A DNA stretch of 62,903 bases from the NCBI RefSeq assembly GCF_900102965.1, contig NZ_FNGM01000030.1, positions 1 to 62,903 of the forward strand, read 5' to 3'. A program made the translations under genes and the position numbers. Source of the DNA: Paenibacillus jilunlii. GTDB lineage: Bacteria; Bacillota; Bacilli; Paenibacillales; Paenibacillaceae. Positions 42,523 to 50,618 of the stretch are shown here, piece by piece. Position 1 is the first letter of the stretch, and every line of letters begins with the position of its first letter. Below the pieces are notes generated by a model that saw nothing but the letters and a program-made list of their open reading frames with translations, was not told the origin of the DNA and made no database searches.

Positions 42523-43350
42523 CTAAAAAACGAAATAATTCCCCGGATGTGCTGTTATCCGCCGTCCTTTGGAATCGACTTCACTTAGCTTTACGAGTGA
42601 GACATAGTCATGCAGCAGACGTTCCTCATTTTCAACTGCGCCAGATTCTACCAGCACCCCGACACCGGCGACCTCGGCATTGAATTCGCCCAGCAGATCC
42701 ACCATGCCGCGTACAGTGCCGCCAGCTTTCATGAAATCATCGACAATCAACACCCTGGACTTCTCCCGGAGGGCCCGTCTGGACAATGACATGGTATGAA
42801 TGCTCTTATGCGATCCCGAGACATAGTTGATGCTTACCGCCGAGCCTTCCGTAACCTGATGGTCGCGGCGCACCAGCACTACCGGTAGACCGAGCTGCGC
42901 AGCTGTGGCATAAGCCAGAGGAATCCCCTTGGTCTCCACTGTCATTACCACATCAATCTCTACACCATAGAAGGCTGTTGCAATAATCTTGCCAGCCTGC
43001 TCCATTAAGGATGGAAGACCGAGCAAATCAGACATATACAAATAACCGCCAGGCAGGATCCGGTCACTTTGTTCAAGCTGCCCGCACAGGCCGTCCACGA
43101 AGGCAAGCGCCATGTCAGTAGGCATCCGCGGGATATAGCGCACACCCCCGGCCGCACCGGCCAGTGTCTGCAGTTCTCCCATGCCTTCGCCTTCAAATAC
43201 CTCTTTTATAATAGCCAAATCTTCACTGATGGATGACTTTGCTGCTCCGTACCGGTCTGCAAATGTAGACAGCGGCAAAAGATCATGCGGTTTCTCAAGT
43301 AAAAATTGGGTCATATCTACCAAACGTTGGCTTCTTTTAAGTTTTTTCAC
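42523..43350 (-). CDS. purR: Purine operon repressor PurR
   Basis: PRPP-responsive repressor of purine genes. The 275-aa product has an N-terminal winged helix (RSQRLVDMTQFLLEKPHDL, AAKSSISEDLAIIKEVF) and a phosphoribosyltransferase-like domain with the PRPP motif VLIVDDFMKAGGT. It starts at GTG 43350 with AGGAG 6 nt upstream. Its own promoter is bracketed by PurBox-like sequences, suggesting autoregulation. Confidence 0.96.
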   Translation of the reverse strand: MKKLKRSQRLVDMTQFLLEKPHDLLPLSTFADRYGAAKSSISEDLAIIKEVFEGEGMGELQTLAGAAGGVRYIPRMPTDMALAFVDGLCGQLEQSDRILPGGYLYMSDLLGLPSLMEQAGKIIATAFYGVEIDVVMTVETKGIPLAYATAAQLGLPVVLVRRDHQVTEGSAVSINYVSGSHKSIHTMSLSRRALREKSRVLIVDDFMKAGGTVRGMVDLLGEFNAEVAGVGVLVESGAVENEERLLHDYVSLVKLSEVDSKGRRITAHPGNYFVF

Positions 43351-43365
43351 GGAATGCTCCTCGCC

Positions 43366-43416
43366 AAAAACCGAATATTATTAAAAATAATATCACTTTT
43401 GTACGGATTTATACAA
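43366..43416 (-). promoter_or_regulatory. purR promoter with PurBox-like sites
   Basis: Minus strand: -35 TTGTAT (43416-43411), 18-nt spacer, -10 TATTAT (43392-43387). A PurBox-like AAAACCGAATATT lies on the plus strand at 43367-43379 and AAATCCGTACAAA on the minus strand at 43410-43398, within the spacer. A perfect ATATTATT/AATAATAT dyad surrounds the -10. Confidence 0.6.
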
Positions 43417-43456
43417 GCACGGTAATCTTTCCAAGCACTTTCAGGACAGCGCCCGC

Positions 43457-44311
43457 TTAGCTCAGTGAACGTACAGCGTATACTTCTTTGCAAAAACCGC
43501 GCAGTCCGTTATAGATTCTGGCTACCTTGGATTGCTTCGACACCAGGCCGAACACCGTTGGCCCGCTGCCGGACATCAGCACCCCGTCGGCGCCCAGCTT
43601 CACCATGGCTTCCTTGAGCTGCTGCACCTCCGGGTGCAGCTTCAGGGTCACATCCTCCAGCACGTTGCCCAGACCTGCGCAGACGGCCGCGAAGTCGCCT
43701 GCTTCGATGGCAGCCTGCATCCGGGACGCAGACGGATGCACCGCTATGCTGTTCGCGCGTACGCGTCCGTACACCTCAGCCGTCGATACATTGATCGGCG
43801 GCTTGGCCAGGACGACCCAGCACTGCGGCGGACTCTGGATCGGAGTCAGCCGTTCGCCTCTGCCCGTGGCCAGGGCAGTGCCGCCCGTGACGCAGAACGG
43901 GACGTCCGAGCCCAGCTCGGCGCCCAGTTCCTGCAGCTCCTGCGCCGGGATGTCCAGGCGCCAGAGCCGGTTCAGGCCGCGCAGCGTAGCCGCGGCATCA
44001 CTGCTGCCGCCGGCGAGGCCGGCAGCGACCGGGATTCTTTTGTCCAGATGGATATGTACACCACTCTTCACATTGTAACGGTCTTTAATAAGCCTGGCCG
44101 CCTGGAAAGCCAGGTTCTTCTCGTCCAGTGGAATATAACCGGCCTGGCTTGAGATAATAATGGAATCCCGCTTCAGCTCGGACAGCTCCAAACGGTCCGC
44201 CAGATCGACCATCGTCATGATCATTTCCACCTCATGAAAACCATCTGCGCGCTTGCTGAGCACATCCAGCATCAGATTAATTTTGGCTGGCGCTTTTTCA
44301 TACATTTTCAA
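43457..44311 (-). CDS. ispE: 4-diphosphocytidyl-2-C-methyl-D-erythritol kinase
   Basis: GHMP kinase of the MEP isoprenoid pathway. The 284-aa product has EKAPAKINLMLDVL, the ATP loop PVAAGLAGGSSDAAATLRGL and MSGSGPTVFGLV. The TTG at 44311 is chosen (AAGGTGG 9 nt upstream; fits the family start); GTG 44320 has no spacing and ATG 44305 is also possible. The middle (43560-44030) is GC-rich. Confidence 0.94.
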   Translation of the reverse strand: MKMYEKAPAKINLMLDVLSKRADGFHEVEMIMTMVDLADRLELSELKRDSIIISSQAGYIPLDEKNLAFQAARLIKDRYNVKSGVHIHLDKRIPVAAGLAGGSSDAAATLRGLNRLWRLDIPAQELQELGAELGSDVPFCVTGGTALATGRGERLTPIQSPPQCWVVLAKPPINVSTAEVYGRVRANSIAVHPSASRMQAAIEAGDFAAVCAGLGNVLEDVTLKLHPEVQQLKEAMVKLGADGVLMSGSGPTVFGLVSKQSKVARIYNGLRGFCKEVYAVRSLS

Positions 44312-44432
44312 GGCGTTCACCCACCTTCACTTTTCCCGTAAAAACAACTTAACATATTATATGAGAAACTCGTAACGAAGTCCATTAAGATATATAAATC
44401 CTCATATTTTAACAAAAGTTCGGAGAATGCCG

Positions 44433-44461
44433 AAAAGGGTGCTGCCGTCCTGGCAACACCC
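44433..44461 (-). terminator. Terminator after sspF
   Basis: Minus strand: 10-bp stem GGGTGTTGCC/GGCAGCACCC with one G-T pair, loop AGGAC, then TTTTC. Confidence 0.8.
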
Positions 44462-44489
44462 CTCGACCAACTGTTTACTGCAAAAGCTA

Positions 44490-44663
44490 TTACGACCTCC
44501 GCGCCTCTTCGGCGAGCTGGATCGCCCTTTTTACCATATTGCCGGCATCCTTCGCCCGGATTCCGCCCCAGCCGTCGCGTTCTACGGTCTCATAAAAACC
44601 CAGTTCCTTGGCCAGCTCCGTCTTCAGCTCTTCCGACATCATGCCCCGTTTCCTGCGGCTCAT
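44490..44663 (-). CDS. sspF: Alpha/beta-type small acid-soluble spore protein SspF
   Basis: Forespore DNA-binding protein. A 57-aa product with the SspF pattern: SRRKRGMMSEELKTELAKEL, GFYETVERDGWGGIRAKDAG, NMVKRAIQLAEE. It closely resembles B. subtilis SspF and lies between veg and ispE as there. AAGGAGG is 10 nt before ATG; a near-perfect sigma-G promoter lies upstream and a terminator follows, so it is monocistronic. Too short for common length cut-offs. Confidence 0.95.
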   Translation of the reverse strand: MSRRKRGMMSEELKTELAKELGFYETVERDGWGGIRAKDAGNMVKRAIQLAEEARRS

Positions 44664-44711
44664 TTAACGGATTCCTCCTTAAAAAGATGGATGACGAGAT
44701 TGTTGCTGCTT

Positions 44712-44742
44712 TAGTATGCTGCCAAGACGCGGCGGTCATTCA
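44712..44742 (-). promoter_or_regulatory. Sigma-G promoter of sspF
   Basis: Minus strand: -35 TGAATG (44742-44737), 18-nt spacer, -10 CATACTA (44718-44712), one base from the sigma-G consensus. Confidence 0.85.
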
Positions 44743-44753
44743 GGCAAGATCAA

Positions 44754-44783
44754 ACAAAAAACAGCCTCCCTTACGGGAGACTG
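44754..44783 (-). terminator. Terminator after veg
   Basis: Minus strand: CAGTCTCCC/GGGAGGCTG, loop GTAA, then TTTTTTG. Confidence 0.9.
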
Positions 44784-44794
44784 CCCAAAAACCA

Positions 44795-45070
44795 TTAAGC
44801 TTTAATATACATAATCCGCATCTGCCCATCATCTTCACACACTGTGATTTCCACAGATTCAGTAAGGATGTCAGCGTAGCTGTAGGAGACTCGCTTGAAG
44901 GTTTGCTGCTCCTGATCCAGTTTGACAATAAATACAGAAGGGTACGTTTCTTCCAGGACACCGGTGCGTTCAACGGTCTTCCGACGGCCACCATTTGCAC
45001 GCAACGTGATCTTATGACCGACGTGAGCTTCGAGACTGCGTTTAATTTCCAACAGCGCGTTATTAGCCAT
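44795..45070 (-). CDS. veg: Veg protein
   Basis: A small, abundant SH3/Sm-like protein linked to biofilm control in B. subtilis. The 91-aa product has IKRSLEAHVGHKITLRANG, RRKTVERTG and FKRVSYSYADILTESVE. ATG 45070 with GAGGTGG about 10 nt upstream; the frame is open 19 codons further. Own terminator. Confidence 0.95.
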   Translation of the reverse strand: MANNALLEIKRSLEAHVGHKITLRANGGRRKTVERTGVLEETYPSVFIVKLDQEQQTFKRVSYSYADILTESVEITVCEDDGQMRIMYIKA

Positions 45071-45274
45071 TGCCTGACGACCACCTCTTTCCTTGTCCAT
45101 TATACAACTTTCTATAACCATTGTCAAATTAAATAAATAATTATAGATGATGACAAAAACGTTGTCAACGGAATTTTTTTAGCGGGGCCCAATGCTGGCT
45201 TTAATCCCTTGTTAGCGGTAACAGCCAAGCACAGTAGAGTGACCCCATAGACCGTCAACGAACTGCCCTTAAAC

Positions 45275-45302
45275 AAAAAAGCCCCACTAAAGTGGGACTT
45301 TC
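45275..45302 (-). terminator. Terminator after yabG
   Basis: Minus strand: AAGTCCCACT/AGTGGGGCTT (one mismatch), tight loop, then TTTTTTG. Confidence 0.88.
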
Positions 45303-45331
45303 CTGGATGTTTATATTACGTTGACCGGCCG

Positions 45332-46234
45332 CTACAGCATTACCGAAGGGGCTACCTTCAGGGTAGACAGGTTCTGCAGGCGGGGCATCCCAATGCGGAA
45401 GCTGCCGCGGGTCTCGATTCCGCCCATGCCCTGGCTGCCGCTGATGGTATTGTTCAACACATCCCCCAGGCTGACAGATTCCCGTATAGAGGTAAAAGAT
45501 GCTTTGGCCGCTATATATACCGGGTCCAAGGCGTGGATTAATATTCTTCCGGGGGAGCTGGCAAAGTTAGCCCCTGCACCCAGCAGTGCTTCGAAATGCG
45601 ACTGGCAGGCTCCCGCCACAATCGTCAGCGTATCAAAATTGCGCTCATACTCCCTTGCAACCTGAATCGCGGTGACGAAGTTCTGTGAATTTTTATAGCT
45701 GTTCAGGCTGTAGAGATCGTAAGTATGCTGCTGCTTAAGCACCCCGTCATGTCCGGTAATGACGACAATATCCGGACGCACACGCGGCAGCAGCCGGTAT
45801 AGCGTTTCGGCCATCTTCGACTCATGGACATGATGACCCTCTGCGGGGATCCGCAGCTGCTCGTATAGACTAAGGCTCTTCTTCAAGTAAAGAGCATCCC
45901 CATCGAGGTGCAGCACTTTTCCCGGCACCTCAAAGTATGCCGCTTCCCTGGGGGACTGAGGCCATACCCCGGTGAGGCTCTCTCCGCTGCGCTGGCTCTG
46001 CTCCTGCCGGTCTTTACGCAGTTTGGTCAATGATTCCGTTGCTTTAATCTGCGCCTGTTGTCCCCGCTCCGTAATACGGGAGGGAGGCACCTGAACCAAG
46101 TCGTCCAGGGGGGCATCCGCTAACAGGCGGAATTCAGTGCCTTTGATGACGGCCCCGTTCTGCACAATATTCTCCACCCGGAACGTTACATCGCCACCGT
46201 AAGATTTACGAACGACCAAATCTCCTAAATTCAT
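45332..46234 (-). CDS. yabG: Sporulation-specific protease YabG
   Basis: A mother-cell protease that processes spore coat proteins. The 300-aa product matches the family: NLGDLVVRKSYGGDVTFRV, VLHLDGDALYLKKSLSLY, DIVVITGHDGVLK, and GACQSHFEALLGAGANFASSP with a likely catalytic cysteine. ATG 46234 with GAGGTGG 9 nt upstream (GTG 46246 possible). A sigma-K-like promoter lies just upstream. Confidence 0.95.
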   Translation of the reverse strand: MNLGDLVVRKSYGGDVTFRVENIVQNGAVIKGTEFRLLADAPLDDLVQVPPSRITERGQQAQIKATESLTKLRKDRQEQSQRSGESLTGVWPQSPREAAYFEVPGKVLHLDGDALYLKKSLSLYEQLRIPAEGHHVHESKMAETLYRLLPRVRPDIVVITGHDGVLKQQHTYDLYSLNSYKNSQNFVTAIQVAREYERNFDTLTIVAGACQSHFEALLGAGANFASSPGRILIHALDPVYIAAKASFTSIRESVSLGDVLNNTISGSQGMGGIETRGSFRIGMPRLQNLSTLKVAPSVML

Positions 46235-46254
46235 TTCTAACACCACCTCTATCC

Positions 46255-46282
46255 CATCGTATGGGCAAAGGCCCCGGTTGGT
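46255..46282 (-). promoter_or_regulatory. Candidate sigma-K promoter of yabG
   Basis: Minus strand: -35 AC (46282-46281), 17 nt, -10 CATACGATG (46263-46255), approximating the sigma-K pattern AC-N16/17-CATAnnnTA. The last base differs. yabG is sigma-K dependent in B. subtilis. Confidence 0.45.
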
Positions 46283-46303
46283 TCTTAATCGGCGGTGATT
46301 TGG

Positions 46304-47188
46304 TTACACGATCCCGGCAGCAAGAAGCACAGCGCTTAACCGGGCGTACTCTTCAAGGCTTAGTGTTTCCCCGCGGCGGCTTGGCTCAATTTCAGCTTCA
46401 GCAAGCAGGGACTCCAGCCGCTCCCGTCCTTCTTCCGGAAAGAACCGGGCCTTGAGGTTATTCGCAATCGTCTTGCGCCGCTGGGTGAAGGAAGCCTGCA
46501 CGACCTCAAAGAAATGCTTTTCATCCGCAACCTCTACCGGCGGACGCTCCCTGACCTTAAGGCGGATAACGGCCGACTCCACGTTAGGCTGTGGAATGAA
46601 TACCGTACGCGGTACGATACAGACCAGTTCAGGCTCACTGTAGTACTGCACGGCGATGCTCAGACTGCCATATTCCTTGCCGCCCGGGGAAGCTGCCATT
46701 CGTTCAGCAACCTCCTTCTGGATCATTACAACGATGTTATCCAGGGGCAGCTTCTCTTCCAGCAGCTTCATGAGTATGGGTGTGGTCACATAATAAGGCA
46801 AATTGGCCACTACACTGACTCTCTCCACTTCGGCAAAATCCTCAGCAAACAGTTCCCGCAAGTTCACCTTCAGCACATCATCGTTACGGATGTTCACATG
46901 AGGATAAGAGGCCAGAACATCCCGCAGAATCGGAATCAGCCTCCGGTCGATCTCCACTGCCGTTACCGCTCCGGCTGCGCTAGCCAGCCTTTCGGTCAAG
47001 GCGCCAATGCCGGGTCCAATCTCCAATGCACCGGCAGCTTGATCCAAGCCCGCAGCGTCCACAATCTTGTCCAGAATATTCTGGTCAATCAGAAAATTCT
47101 GACCCAGGCTTTTCTTGAATGAGAACCCGTACCGCTGTATGATTTCCTTGGTGCGTGCCGGGGATGAGATATTGTTGTTGCCGCTCAT
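46304..47188 (-). CDS. rsmA: 16S rRNA (A1518/A1519) dimethyltransferase
   Basis: KsgA; dimethylates two adenines near the 3' end of 16S rRNA. The 294-aa product has QNFLIDQNILDKIV, the SAM loop LEIGPGIGALTERLA and the catalytic NLPYYVTTPIL. The ATG overlaps the rnmV stop by 4 nt; translation is coupled. Confidence 0.97.
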   Translation of the reverse strand: MSGNNNISSPARTKEIIQRYGFSFKKSLGQNFLIDQNILDKIVDAAGLDQAAGALEIGPGIGALTERLASAAGAVTAVEIDRRLIPILRDVLASYPHVNIRNDDVLKVNLRELFAEDFAEVERVSVVANLPYYVTTPILMKLLEEKLPLDNIVVMIQKEVAERMAASPGGKEYGSLSIAVQYYSEPELVCIVPRTVFIPQPNVESAVIRLKVRERPPVEVADEKHFFEVVQASFTQRRKTIANNLKARFFPEEGRERLESLLAEAEIEPSRRGETLSLEEYARLSAVLLAAGIV

Positions 47189-47736
47189 GAGGTAATGCCT
47201 CCCTGATCAATTTGCGCGAGAGCAATCGTAAATTCCTCCCGTGTAATGCCGAACATCGCCAGCCGCTTGTATAATTGCTTGCCGTTGCAGTAGCCGATCC
47301 CGAGCAGATTGCCAAGCGCCATTCTCCGCTCCGCTGCCCGGGGATGCACCATCATCCCCGCAGCCATCAGGTCTTCCAGCCCGATCAGAGCCGGAGCACC
47401 CTCAAAGGAGGTATGCACATGCTCAAGCGCGTGGCGGATTGCCTCCGGGGAGGCATTTTCCACTCCAATGTCCCCTTTCCGGGTAGCATCTTTCTCGGGA
47501 ATGAACGCATGCTTACAGCCCGGCACCTTGGAAGAGACAATCTTCCGGATCCGTTCACCGGCATGATCAGGATCAGTAAGTATAATGACCCCTCTGCGCT
47601 CCATAGCGAGCGCAATCTTGGCGATGACTTTGCGGTCGACTGCCGATCCGCCGGTCTCGATAGTATCGGCCTCTACAGCCCGCTTTATGGCAACGGTGTC
47701 GCTTTTGCCTTCCACAACGATTAATTCCTTGATCAT
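47185..47736 (-). CDS. rnmV: Ribonuclease M5
   Basis: Matures 5S rRNA. The 183-aa product has a TOPRIM domain with the catalytic Glu in LIVVEGKSDTVAI and DPDHAGERIRK, and a C-terminal half for ribosomal complex binding. AAGGAG is 8 nt before ATG. The promoter at 47875 drives rnmV-rsmA; a hairpin lies between promoter and gene. The 5S substrate itself is at the right end of the window. Confidence 0.95.
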   Translation of the reverse strand: MIKELIVVEGKSDTVAIKRAVEADTIETGGSAVDRKVIAKIALAMERRGVIILTDPDHAGERIRKIVSSKVPGCKHAFIPEKDATRKGDIGVENASPEAIRHALEHVHTSFEGAPALIGLEDLMAAGMMVHPRAAERRMALGNLLGIGYCNGKQLYKRLAMFGITREEFTIALAQIDQGGITS

Positions 47737-47761
47737 TTTTTGTACTCCTTACTCTGCAACG

Positions 47762-47793
47762 CAAAAAGAAGAGGATTCGCTCCCCTTCTTTTT
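47762..47793 (-). terminator. Hairpin with T tract in the rnmV leader
   Basis: Minus strand: 13-bp stem AAAAAGAAGGGGA/TCCTCTTCTTTTT (one G-T pair), 5-nt loop. It would end the yabE transcript, but the rnmV promoter at 47875-47903 lies upstream of it, so it could also attenuate rnmV. Confidence 0.7.
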
Positions 47794-47874
47794 GGCTAAA
47801 GAATGTATAAGTGATGAGCGGCAGCTCTATAATTCCACGATCAGATTTCTGAGAATTCCTTAAGTGCTACCCTC

Positions 47875-47903
47875 ACTATATCTTATAAACCGCTAATTTG
47901 CAA
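47875..47903 (-). promoter_or_regulatory. Sigma-A promoter of rnmV-rsmA
   Basis: Minus strand: -35 TTGCAA (47903-47898), 17-nt spacer, -10 TATAGT (47880-47875). Confidence 0.75.
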
Positions 47904-47915
47904 AGCATCTGCCAC

Positions 47916-49076
47916 TTAGTTCAGTTCTGGCTTCACAGGCCCGATCACATAGATCGTGCGTGATTTCCGGCCAAAGTTACGGGCATGGCTCAATGAATCA
48001 TAATACACATCCACCTTGTTGCCTTTAATGGCACCGCCGGTATCCTCTGCACGGCGAAACCCAAGTCCCTCAATGTACACCCACCAGCCGATAGGAATGA
48101 CGCTCGGATCTACAGCAATGGTACGGCCTTCTGTTACGCGTGTGCCGGAAGCCGTTCGGGTACCAATACCCGGCTCTTCTGATGAATAGGCCGTCATGGA
48201 TACATTTCTGATAATTTTTTTGTACTCGAAGTCTACGCCTGCTTTACTGGCAACATTGTTGCTTTTTGCGCTCACTTTGGATGATTTAGGAGTAGTTGTT
48301 GATTTAGAAGTTACGGTAGTGGCTACAGCAGCTTTTGGAAGCGGTTTGGTACCAATGGCAATGATTTTGTCTTTGGTGACTGTCTGCACTTCCTTGCCAA
48401 CCATACGCATGGATGCCAGCTCGCCATCTTGGTAGATTTTTTCGATATGCTGGATCATTACGCCCGGTTTGCCCGCTTGTGCAACTCTTACGGTTCCCTT
48501 GGTCAGGGAGGGGTCTGCGGTTTTAATGACTCGGAAAGGCAAATCTGTTGTCCGCTGTACCACTTGCTTGTTGATCCGGACAATTTTGACTTCCATGTCT
48601 GCAGAAACTGCGGTGCCTAGCGAAGGGTAAATCTTGTCATAGCTTTCCAGGCCAATGCCCAGTTTGTCAATCGCCTGACCGATTGTATCTTCGGTCGTGT
48701 ACAACGTTTTGGTGGTCCCATCCGTAGTGATCTTAATCGCCTGCGCACGGTTAATGACGACACGGTCTCCGTCCTTTATTTCATCACTAAGGCCAATAGA
48801 TAAAGCATCATGCGGCTGCAGCGAAATTTGTTCCTTTGCCAGCACATCGCTGAGCAGCGCGTCCCGCGTCTCCAGCGTTTGTGCCTTCCCGTCTATTACT
48901 AAAGTTATTTCTTTAATGCTTTGACCGTGTACGTACAGCAGAATTACCAGCGCGATAACAATTGAGGCTGCGCCTGCAAGCGAAAGTACGCGCGGATTCA
49001 CTTGCTTCCACCGAAATGCGAAAGACCTGCTGGATGATTGCGAATCATGGGATACTTCTGGTTGGAATACGCCCAC
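47916..49076 (-). CDS. yabE: Cell-wall-active protein with G5 and 3D domains (YabE-like)
   Basis: A predicted secreted or membrane-anchored peptidoglycan-acting protein. The 386-aa product has one membrane helix (about residues 36-55, LAGAASIVIALVILLYVHG), DUF348 repeats (EITLVIDGKAQTLETRDALL, AIKITTDGTTKTLYTTED and a third), a G5 domain (about 205-280, VIKTADPSLTKGTVRVAQAG) and a C-terminal 3D domain with three Asp (AVDPSVIPIGWWVYIEG, AEDTGGAIKGNKVDVYY). GTG 49076 is chosen because AAGGAGG is 9 nt upstream; ATG 49085 abuts it. A c-di-AMP riboswitch lies in the leader. Confidence 0.93.
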   Translation of the reverse strand: MGVFQPEVSHDSQSSSRSFAFRWKQVNPRVLSLAGAASIVIALVILLYVHGQSIKEITLVIDGKAQTLETRDALLSDVLAKEQISLQPHDALSIGLSDEIKDGDRVVINRAQAIKITTDGTTKTLYTTEDTIGQAIDKLGIGLESYDKIYPSLGTAVSADMEVKIVRINKQVVQRTTDLPFRVIKTADPSLTKGTVRVAQAGKPGVMIQHIEKIYQDGELASMRMVGKEVQTVTKDKIIAIGTKPLPKAAVATTVTSKSTTTPKSSKVSAKSNNVASKAGVDFEYKKIIRNVSMTAYSSEEPGIGTRTASGTRVTEGRTIAVDPSVIPIGWWVYIEGLGFRRAEDTGGAIKGNKVDVYYDSLSHARNFGRKSRTIYVIGPVKPELN

Positions 49077-49282
49077 TCTCTCCATCCTCCTTACATAGCC
49101 CCGTCGTCCAAGTTGTATAACAAAGGTGACTTCATCACTTCTGACGAAACTAGGTTTGAGATTGCACAGGATACGCCCGCATTGCTTTAGCGTTTCCTGC
49201 TCATGGATCGCCTGCTCGGCATAGTTACTCCCGATACCTGTTATATAACAGTATGCCGGGAACATTCGCATTATTCAAAAAC

Positions 49283-49320
49283 AAAAAAAGCCCGAAAAGA
49301 GTTCACAGAGGACTCTTTCG
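49283..49320 (-). terminator. Riboswitch terminator upstream of yabE
   Basis: Minus strand: CGAAAGAGT pairs with ACTCTTTTCG (one bulge), then GGGC and TTTTTTT at 49289-49283. It stands between the aptamer and yabE as expression platform. Confidence 0.85.
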
Positions 49321-49364
49321 TGGCTCTCCGGTGTCAGAATACGCGGGAATGTTTATGCACGAGG

Positions 49365-49595
49365 TTTCCTCTCTTACTTGCGCTTACGGGGTTAGCTGTC
49401 GGGTTCGGGCATAAGAGAGACGCCCTATCTCAGGTCACCCGCTCACGGCGGTTGCCCTCAAATTCACCCCAAAGACCACGTAAAGAAATCAAATAACGTC
49501 TGCGGCATTTCTATGTTGTATTTTATATACGGACATGCGGCAGGGCATTATTGGTTCCCCCGTTCTCCATACGGAGACTCAGCGAGACGATCCAT
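49365..49595 (-). ncRNA. c-di-AMP riboswitch (ydaO-yuaA class)
   Basis: The minus strand carries the class hallmarks in order: CGCTGAGTCTCC and ACGGGGGAACC (about 49584-49552), TTTGGGGTGAAT (about 49474-49463), CCGAACCCGACAGCTAACC (about 49409-49391) and CGTAAGCG. Closing arms CTCTCTTA (about 49418-49411) and TAAGAGAG (about 49376-49369) pair. High c-di-AMP normally favours termination, lowering wall-hydrolase expression. Boundaries approximate. Confidence 0.88.
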
Positions 49596-49641
49596 GAATT
49601 TGGTGACTGTCACAATAACAACAGCTCACTTCACTGAAAAG

Positions 49642-49671
49642 ATGATATCCTGTTTTGATGCATGTTGTAAA
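49642..49671 (-). promoter_or_regulatory. Sigma-A promoter of the riboswitch-yabE transcript
   Basis: Minus strand: -35 TTTACA (49671-49666), 18-nt spacer, -10 TATCAT (49647-49642), about 45 bp before the aptamer. Confidence 0.7.
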
Positions 49672-49793
49672 GGAGCATTCAACCACGTTTACGCAAAAAA
49701 ATGATTAAAATATTGTAATAATCAGCTGTTTTTATGTTAAAAAAGTTTAATATATCGGCTATACTTCTTTTTTCACCGCTTTTACTCCCGTTT

Positions 49794-50564
49794 TCAGACA
49801 ATCCCAAATCGTTCCAGGGCGTTCGCATACGTAATTTCAGCCAATTCCTGTAAATCAATCCCTTTTATTTCCGCGGCAGCCTCAGCTACCAGCTTCACAT
49901 AAGCACTCTCGTTTCGCTTCCCCCGGAAGGGGTGCGGCGTCAGATAAGGTGAGTCCGTTTCGATCAAAAGCCGGTCCATTGGAGTCTGGGCCAGCACCTC
50001 TTTTGGCACCCTCGCATTCTTAAAGGTTACAGGTCCCCCGAAGGACAAATGAAAGCCCAAATCAAGGCACATTTTGGCCGTTTCCCAGCTCCCGGAGAAG
50101 GAATGCATAACCCCGCCGATCTCATTCGCCTTCTCCTCACGCAAAATCCTCACCACATCCTCGTGGGCATCCCGGTTATGAATACAGATAGGCATTTTTA
50201 GTTCCCGGGCCAAGCCGATCTGTTTGCGGAATACCTCGTGCTGTACCTCTTTTGGGGAAGTATCCCAATAATAATCCAGTCCGATTTCTCCGATGGCCAC
50301 CACCTTGTTATGGCTGCACAGGGAAGCGATCCAGTCCATGTCCCCCTCCTTCATGTCAATAGCGTCTACGGGATGCCAGCCAACAGCTGCATAAATATAA
50401 TCATAAGTTTCTGCCAATTTCATTGTCGTTGGAATCGTTTCCCGGTTAAACCCTATGTTAATCATCTTGCTGACTCCAGCCTCTAACGCGCGGGCAATGG
50501 CCTCCTCACGATCCTCGTCGAACTGTGGTGCATCCAGATGAGTATGTGTGTCGAATAAGCGCAT
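49794..50564 (-). CDS. tatD: TatD-family metal-dependent hydrolase
   Basis: A TIM-barrel deoxyribonuclease-type hydrolase (YabD). The 256-aa product has the metal ligands in DTHTHLD, GEIGLDYYWD, CIHNRDA, MHSFSG and ETDSPYL. ATG 50564 with AAAGGA about 8 nt upstream. It is followed by the riboswitch transcript, not co-transcribed with yabE through an obvious link. Confidence 0.94.
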   Translation of the reverse strand: MRLFDTHTHLDAPQFDEDREEAIARALEAGVSKMINIGFNRETIPTTMKLAETYDYIYAAVGWHPVDAIDMKEGDMDWIASLCSHNKVVAIGEIGLDYYWDTSPKEVQHEVFRKQIGLARELKMPICIHNRDAHEDVVRILREEKANEIGGVMHSFSGSWETAKMCLDLGFHLSFGGPVTFKNARVPKEVLAQTPMDRLLIETDSPYLTPHPFRGKRNESAYVKLVAEAAAEIKGIDLQELAEITYANALERFGIV

Positions 50565-50618
50565 GCAACAACATCCTTTCAAACTTGATTTCTATGATGA
50601 ATTCCAGAATTTTTTGTA

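Noticed and set aside
42487..42535. TTTTAGCC/GGCTAAAA hairpin after purR as terminator
   Set aside because: The T run precedes the stem on the coding strand and no T tract follows it.
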